A stretch of DNA of 64,000 nt. It comes from Enterobacter cancerogenus (GTDB lineage Bacteria > Pseudomonadota > Gammaproteobacteria > Enterobacterales > Enterobacteriaceae). The position numbers and the translations under genes were made by a program. The notes under the pieces were generated by a model. That model searched no databases. It was not told the origin of the DNA and saw only the letters and a list, made by a program, of their open reading frames with translations. Shown in pieces: positions 60,726 through 64,000 of this stretch (its first letter is position 1; every line of letters begins with the position of its first letter). The stretch is from the NCBI GenBank assembly GCA_000773965.1, contig JRUP01000004.1, positions 62,001-126,000 on the forward strand. Direction: 5' to 3'.

Positions 60726-61304
60726 TTAAACGGCGCGTTTAACCTGTTCATCCAGCAGTTGTGGAAAGGTATCGGCAGAATCTGCAGAAAGTTTACGTCT
60801 TTTTACGGCACGTGATGGTGGCTGGCACAGGCTGCAAACAAAGCTGCCAACAGGCTGATGAGCATGATTAATAAAGCTCCCGCCACAGCATTTACAGTCA
60901 GACAATTCCAGCATGCCGCTTTCAACGAATCGCACCAAGGTCCATGCACGCGTTAGCGCCAACAGCGGGCCCTCGTCCGATTGCGGACACTGCTCAAGAT
61001 ACAAGCGATACGCTTTGATGACCGCTTCAACACCATTGCTCAGCCCGGTTTTCAGCAGGAACTGCCAGGCATTACAGAACATGGATGAGTGAATATTTTG
61101 TTCCCAGGTCATGAACCAATCGGTTGAGAATGGCAGCATGCCTTTCGGTGGTGGTGCACCACGCAGCTCTTTATACAGTTTAATCAGGCGACCACGGCTC
61201 AACTGGGTTTCGCTTTCCAGCATTTGCAGTCGTGCGCCCAACGTAATCAGCTCCATGGCCAGCTGAATATCGCGCGCTTCCTGAACAATACTTTTTTCGG
61301 TCAT
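60726..61304 (-). CDS. flhC: Flagellar master regulator subunit FlhC
   Basis: FlhC with FlhD forms the FlhD4C2 activator of class II flagellar promoters. The 192 aa match E. coli FlhC ([40 protein letters not shown]) and keep the zinc-binding cysteines in [11 protein letters not shown] and [13 protein letters not shown] at 61304 overlaps the flhD stop by one base (TAATG). A strong terminator follows. Confidence 0.97.
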   Translation of the reverse strand: MTEKSIVQEARDIQLAMELITLGARLQMLESETQLSRGRLIKLYKELRGAPPPKGMLPFSTDWFMTWEQNIHSSMFCNAWQFLLKTGLSNGVEAVIKAYRLYLEQCPQSDEGPLLALTRAWTLVRFVESGMLELSDCKCCGGSFINHAHQPVGSFVCSLCQPPSRAVKRRKLSADSADTFPQLLDEQVKRAV

Positions 61305-61654
61305 TAAACCGCCCTCTTCTTCGCAGAGGCATCATCTTTTGACGCGTTCCGCAGTAAACGGCTGGATAATAAAATGCCGGTGTGGATTTGCTGCAGGTCA
61401 TCCACGCGTGATTCTTGAGTCAAACGGTTAATATGGTTGTGATCGGTAAAGCGGAACTGGCAAACCAGTTGATTGGTTTCCGCTAATTTTACCATCTCAG
61501 GCAAGGTTAATTGCGACAATGCATCTGCCATCGATTCATCGATGCCTAAACGAAACATTGCTGAAGCTTTTTCCTGGTTAATTAAACGCTGAGCAAGAAG
61601 CAAATATGACAGATTGATGTCATATATATGTTTTAGTAATTCTGATGTACCCAT
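61304..61654 (-). CDS. flhD: Flagellar master regulator subunit FlhD
   Basis: The 116-aa partner of FlhC, starting [20 protein letters not shown] at 61654; a longer frame to 61768 has no homology upstream. Conserved segments are [18 protein letters not shown] and [13 protein letters not shown] (with the conserved Cys) and [16 protein letters not shown]. YdiV, encoded at 3.4 kb, binds this subunit in E. coli. The upstream region carries a CRP site, a -10 box and an RcsAB-like box. Confidence 0.96.
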   Translation of the reverse strand: MGTSELLKHIYDINLSYLLLAQRLINQEKASAMFRLGIDESMADALSQLTLPEMVKLAETNQLVCQFRFTDHNHINRLTQESRVDDLQQIHTGILLSSRLLRNASKDDASAKKRAV

Positions 61655-61882
61655 TTTTTTCCATCCTGATAGACGCGACACATATACGGCCACAGAATTA
61701 AAAGTTCTATGGTTCGGGTTGCTGGTTGGTAAATCTAAAGATGGCAAAAAATAATCAGGCAAAGCCAACGTGTACTGAACTGTTTCACTTCCCGCCGGGA
61801 CACTGATCAGTAGTAGTCAAAACTCCAGGCCAATCTTTTCTTGAGTTGTAACCATCTTCCGTGACGTCTGCTTACAGTTTTT

Positions 61883-61896
61883 TAAGACTAATCCGA
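61883..61896 (-). promoter_or_regulatory. RcsAB-like box in the flhDC leader
   Basis: Minus-strand TCGGATTAGTCTTA matches 10 of 14 positions of the E. coli flhDC RcsAB box TAGGAAAAATCTTA. It lies at about +6 to +19 of the predicted start site, as in E. coli, where RcsB represses flhDC. Confidence 0.6.
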
Positions 61897-61908
61897 AAAC
61901 AACGCAAA

Positions 61909-61914
61909 TCTATA
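61909..61914 (-). promoter_or_regulatory. -10 box of flhDC
   Basis: TATAGA on the minus strand, giving a start near 61902. That is about 70 bp from the centre of the CRP site, the distance reported for E. coli flhDC. The -35 region is weak, as expected for a CRP-dependent promoter. Confidence 0.65.
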
Positions 61915-61963
61915 TCGTCTGATTTCTACATACAACGTGAGTGGTGCGAAATTTTAGATAAAG

Positions 61964-61979
61964 TGTGATCTACGTCACA
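61964..61979 (-). promoter_or_regulatory. CRP site of flhDC
   Basis: TGTGATCTACGTCACA matches TGTGA-N6-TCACA at all ten fixed positions and is extended symmetrically (AAG...CTT) over 61961-61982. Confidence 0.9.
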
Positions 61980-62576
61980 CTTTTAAGGCAAATTTTTTCC
62001 TGGAAGCTTCAGAATTGCTTTTCTGTTGTGCGTTTTTTGAGCGAATTTGAATTGTTTCGCTAATATTTCACTCTAAAAAGCCCCTTTTTAGCCTGTGTGG
62101 TCGATTGTCATGACAACGCGATCTTTTATCTGTTGAGTTGGTTTTAAATGGCGATATGCAGCCACTTAAAATCATAAAGGCAGCATAATATGCTGATTTT
62201 GGTAAAAACTATTTGCTTCTAAATTAATCACTTACAGGGAATATTGCTGAAATGCACTACCACCATGATGATAGATAAGCGTGAAGACTGGACGCAGCGC
62301 GCCTGGGAACTGTTAGGGCTTTGTAGGGAGTGTTTAGCGAACGGCAGTGGATGTAACAGTGCGTTACATTAGTGATATGAATGAATTGGGGATTTGACGC
62401 ATTGATTTGAGATAACTATCGGCCTGACCAACCAAACCTTTAGGGCCGACATGAAAAAAAAGCTTTTTTCACGTTCGATTGCACGCTTTTTAACCAAAAC
62501 GTGCGATTTTAGCTGCCGTGTCAGGCAGTTACTCCTTAAGGAAATGAAAACGATTTCGCAGGTTTAAGATGGGCAG

Positions 62577-62604
62577 TGAAAACGGTGCGCAGCATTGCGC
62601 ACCG
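62577..62604 (-). terminator. Terminator-like hairpin after otsA
   Basis: CGGTGCGCA/TGCGCACCG (62583-62591 and 62596-62604) with a 4-nt loop is followed on the minus strand by TTTTCAC, 10 nt after the otsA stop. Confidence 0.65.
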
Positions 62605-62614
62605 GAAAGCAGAT

Positions 62615-64000
62615 TTAGGCGAGTTTCGGGAAGGTCGCCACTTTATTGGCGATACCATGATCGGCGCTGCGCGCAGGTAATGCATTTAAATCACGCAGGA
62701 AGCTCTCACGCCATTGCGTAATATCCTGCTTGCGCAACACCGCCATCATGTCGTTGTAGCGCGAGATGCGCTCGGTGCGCGGCATGGTGAGTGCCCTGTC
62801 GAGTGCGGCAGCCACTTCATCACGATCGTAAGGATTCACGATCAATGCCGATGTCAGTTCGTTCGCTGCCCCCGCAAAGCGTGACAACACCAGCACGCCG
62901 GGATCGTCTGGGTCCTGCGCAGCCACATACTCTTTCGCCACCAGATTCATGCCGTCACGCAGTGGCGTGACCAGCCCCACATCGGTTAAGCGGAAGATTT
63001 TCATCAACAGGCGGCGATCAAAGTGCTGGTTCAGATAATAGAGCGGTGTCCAGCCGAGCGTACCGTACTTACCATTAATACGCCCCGCTTCCGTCTCTAA
63101 TTGATGACGAATATCCTGATAAGCCTGCACATCGCCACGGGACGTCGGCGCGATTTGTGAATAACGGATATTGCCGCGATGCTGCGGGAAATTCTCCAGC
63201 AGTGCCTCATAAGCCAGAAAACGCTCCGGTAATCCTTTGGAATAATCGAGCCGCTCGCTGGCAATAATGTTTTGCACATCGCCCAGCTCACGTTTCATTG
63301 CCGCCATTTTCGGTGGCAGATGTCCTTCGGCCATCTCTTTGATGCTGTCCGGCTCAATACCAATCGGATACACCTCCGTCATAAAGGTATTGCCAAAGGC
63401 ACGGTGTTTCTTCTCACCTTTATTCTGCAACTGCGTCAGCTGGCTGAGGCTATCGAGGAAGGCTACGCGATCGGACTCGGTCTGGAACCCCAGCAGGTCA
63501 TAATCGCACAGCATCTCCAGCAGTGTCTGATGCGGTGGCAACGCATTGAAGATCTCCGGCGTTGGGAACGGAATGTGCAGGAAGAAGCCGATACGATTGT
63601 TGACGCCCAGTTTGCGCAACTCGGCCGCAAACGGCAGCAGATGGTAATCATGGATCCACAACACATCGTCAGGTTGCAGCAGCGGCTTCAGGCGCTGTGC
63701 CAGCAAGGTGTTCACACGGCAATAGCCATCCCAGGCTTCGCGCTGATACTGCACTAAATCCAGACGATAGTGGAAGGCCGGCCAGATAACGGTATTAGAG
63801 AACTGGCAGTAGTACTGATCGTAATCGTTCTGATTGAGCGGCAGTGAGGCATAAGTAATGCCATCCTGTTCCATCTGCGAAAGTGGCTCATCTTCTTCCT
63901 CGCCAGAGAATTCACTGATTTCTCCGTTCCAGCCAAACCACAAGCCTCCGGTGGTGCGTAACGCGTCCAAAATGCCCACCGCAAGACCACCCGCGCTGGC
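62615..64000 (-). CDS. otsA: Trehalose-6-phosphate synthase OtsA (5' end outside window)
   Basis: OtsA joins UDP-glucose and glucose 6-phosphate to trehalose 6-phosphate, a step in osmoprotectant synthesis. The frame is open to base 64000 ([14 protein letters not shown]), so about 20 N-terminal residues lie outside. GT20 motifs seen: [63 protein letters not shown] and [20 protein letters not shown]. The end KVATFPKLA matches E. coli. A neighbour of flhDC in E. coli as well. A stress-response promoter is expected beyond the edge. Confidence 0.96.
   Translation of the reverse strand, partial: ASAGGLAVGILDALRTTGGLWFGWNGEISEFSGEEEDEPLSQMEQDGITYASLPLNQNDYDQYYCQFSNTVIWPAFHYRLDLVQYQREAWDGYCRVNTLLAQRLKPLLQPDDVLWIHDYHLLPFAAELRKLGVNNRIGFFLHIPFPTPEIFNALPPHQTLLEMLCDYDLLGFQTESDRVAFLDSLSQLTQLQNKGEKKHRAFGNTFMTEVYPIGIEPDSIKEMAEGHLPPKMAAMKRELGDVQNIIASERLDYSKGLPERFLAYEALLENFPQHRGNIRYSQIAPTSRGDVQAYQDIRHQLETEAGRINGKYGTLGWTPLYYLNQHFDRRLLMKIFRLTDVGLVTPLRDGMNLVAKEYVAAQDPDDPGVLVLSRFAGAANELTSALIVNPYDRDEVAAALDRALTMPRTERISRYNDMMAVLRKQDITQWRESFLRDLNALPARSADHGIANKVATFPKLA

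Larger units (their letters stand above)
61655..62614. other. Long flhDC-otsA intergenic region
   Basis: This 960-bp AT-rich region holds a predicted 248-nt flhD leader, the flhDC promoter and its regulatory sites (listed separately), and two hairpins near otsA. Other structures: TGAAAAAA/TTTTTTCA around 62452-62471, and GCACG/CGTGC with TTTT/AAAA (62481-62504), either of which could terminate. A possible 35-codon frame lies at 62265-62372. No larger gene was seen. Confidence 0.6.

Noticed and set aside
60703..60729. Sigma28 promoter for motA beginning with TTAAGTTT
   Set aside because: The -35-like match has no GCCGATAA-like -10 at 11 bp and would lie upstream of the flhC terminator.

Overview
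The window is chromosomal DNA of a motile gammaproteobacterium of the order Enterobacterales. Protein sequences and gene order match the Escherichia coli block ppsR-aroH-selO-ydiV-nlpC-btuDEC-ihfA-pheTSM-rplT-rpmI-infC-thrS-ydiY-ydiZ-yniA-yniB-hxpB, then ydjM-tcyP-osmE-nadE-cho-spy-ast, and finally the flhDC/mot/che flagellar block next to otsA. Several departures (no pfkB, hemP or ves at their E. coli positions, kduID inserted, no flhBAE after cheZ) suggest a relative such as Pantoea or Erwinia; this placement is inference. No insertion sequence, prophage, CRISPR array, tRNA or rRNA was seen.

Layout. 1-3.3 kb: end of ppsR, aroH and convergent selO. 3.4-16.2 kb (minus strand): the flagellar anti-activator ydiV, nlpC, the vitamin B12 genes btuC-btuE-btuD, a small secreted protein, then thrS-infC-rpmI-rplT-(pheM)-pheS-pheT-ihfA, with the AUU start of infC and the complete pheM leader peptide and attenuator. 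16.2-27.5 kb: ydiY, a GhoS-like gene, yniA, yniB, hxpB, kduI-kduD behind a KdgR-like operator, ydjM and cho each behind a LexA box, tcyP, osmE, a Bcr/CflA exporter and nadE. 27.5-34.4 kb: spy and the five-gene astCADBE operon for arginine catabolism behind a sigma54 promoter.

34.4-47.4 kb is the accessory part. It holds a trimeric porin, a secreted alpha/beta hydrolase overlapping tail-to-tail with a seven-helix membrane AraC-type regulator, a YchO-type inverse autotransporter, and a six-gene operon: dehydrogenase, sugar-binding protein, DUF2291 lipoprotein, ABC ATPase, ABC permease, second dehydrogenase. A DeoR-family regulator diverges from it. The shared intergenic region has two copies of an 18-bp element, one lying on a -10 box that sits at class II distance from a CRP-like site. 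No sugar kinase is encoded, so the substrate is open (a polyol or pentose is likely). This is the best candidate here for an undescribed system.

47.5-61.7 kb (minus strand) is the chemotaxis and motor block flhDC, motAB, cheAW, three chemoreceptors, cheRBYZ. Each receptor has its own sigma28-type promoter, and hairpins separate the units. Upstream of flhDC are a near-perfect CRP site, a -10 box and an RcsAB-like box in the arrangement known from E. coli. otsA enters from the right edge. ydiV (an FlhD4C2 inhibitor) and flhDC lie in the same window, so a CRP/Rcs/YdiV-controlled motility circuit is largely visible.
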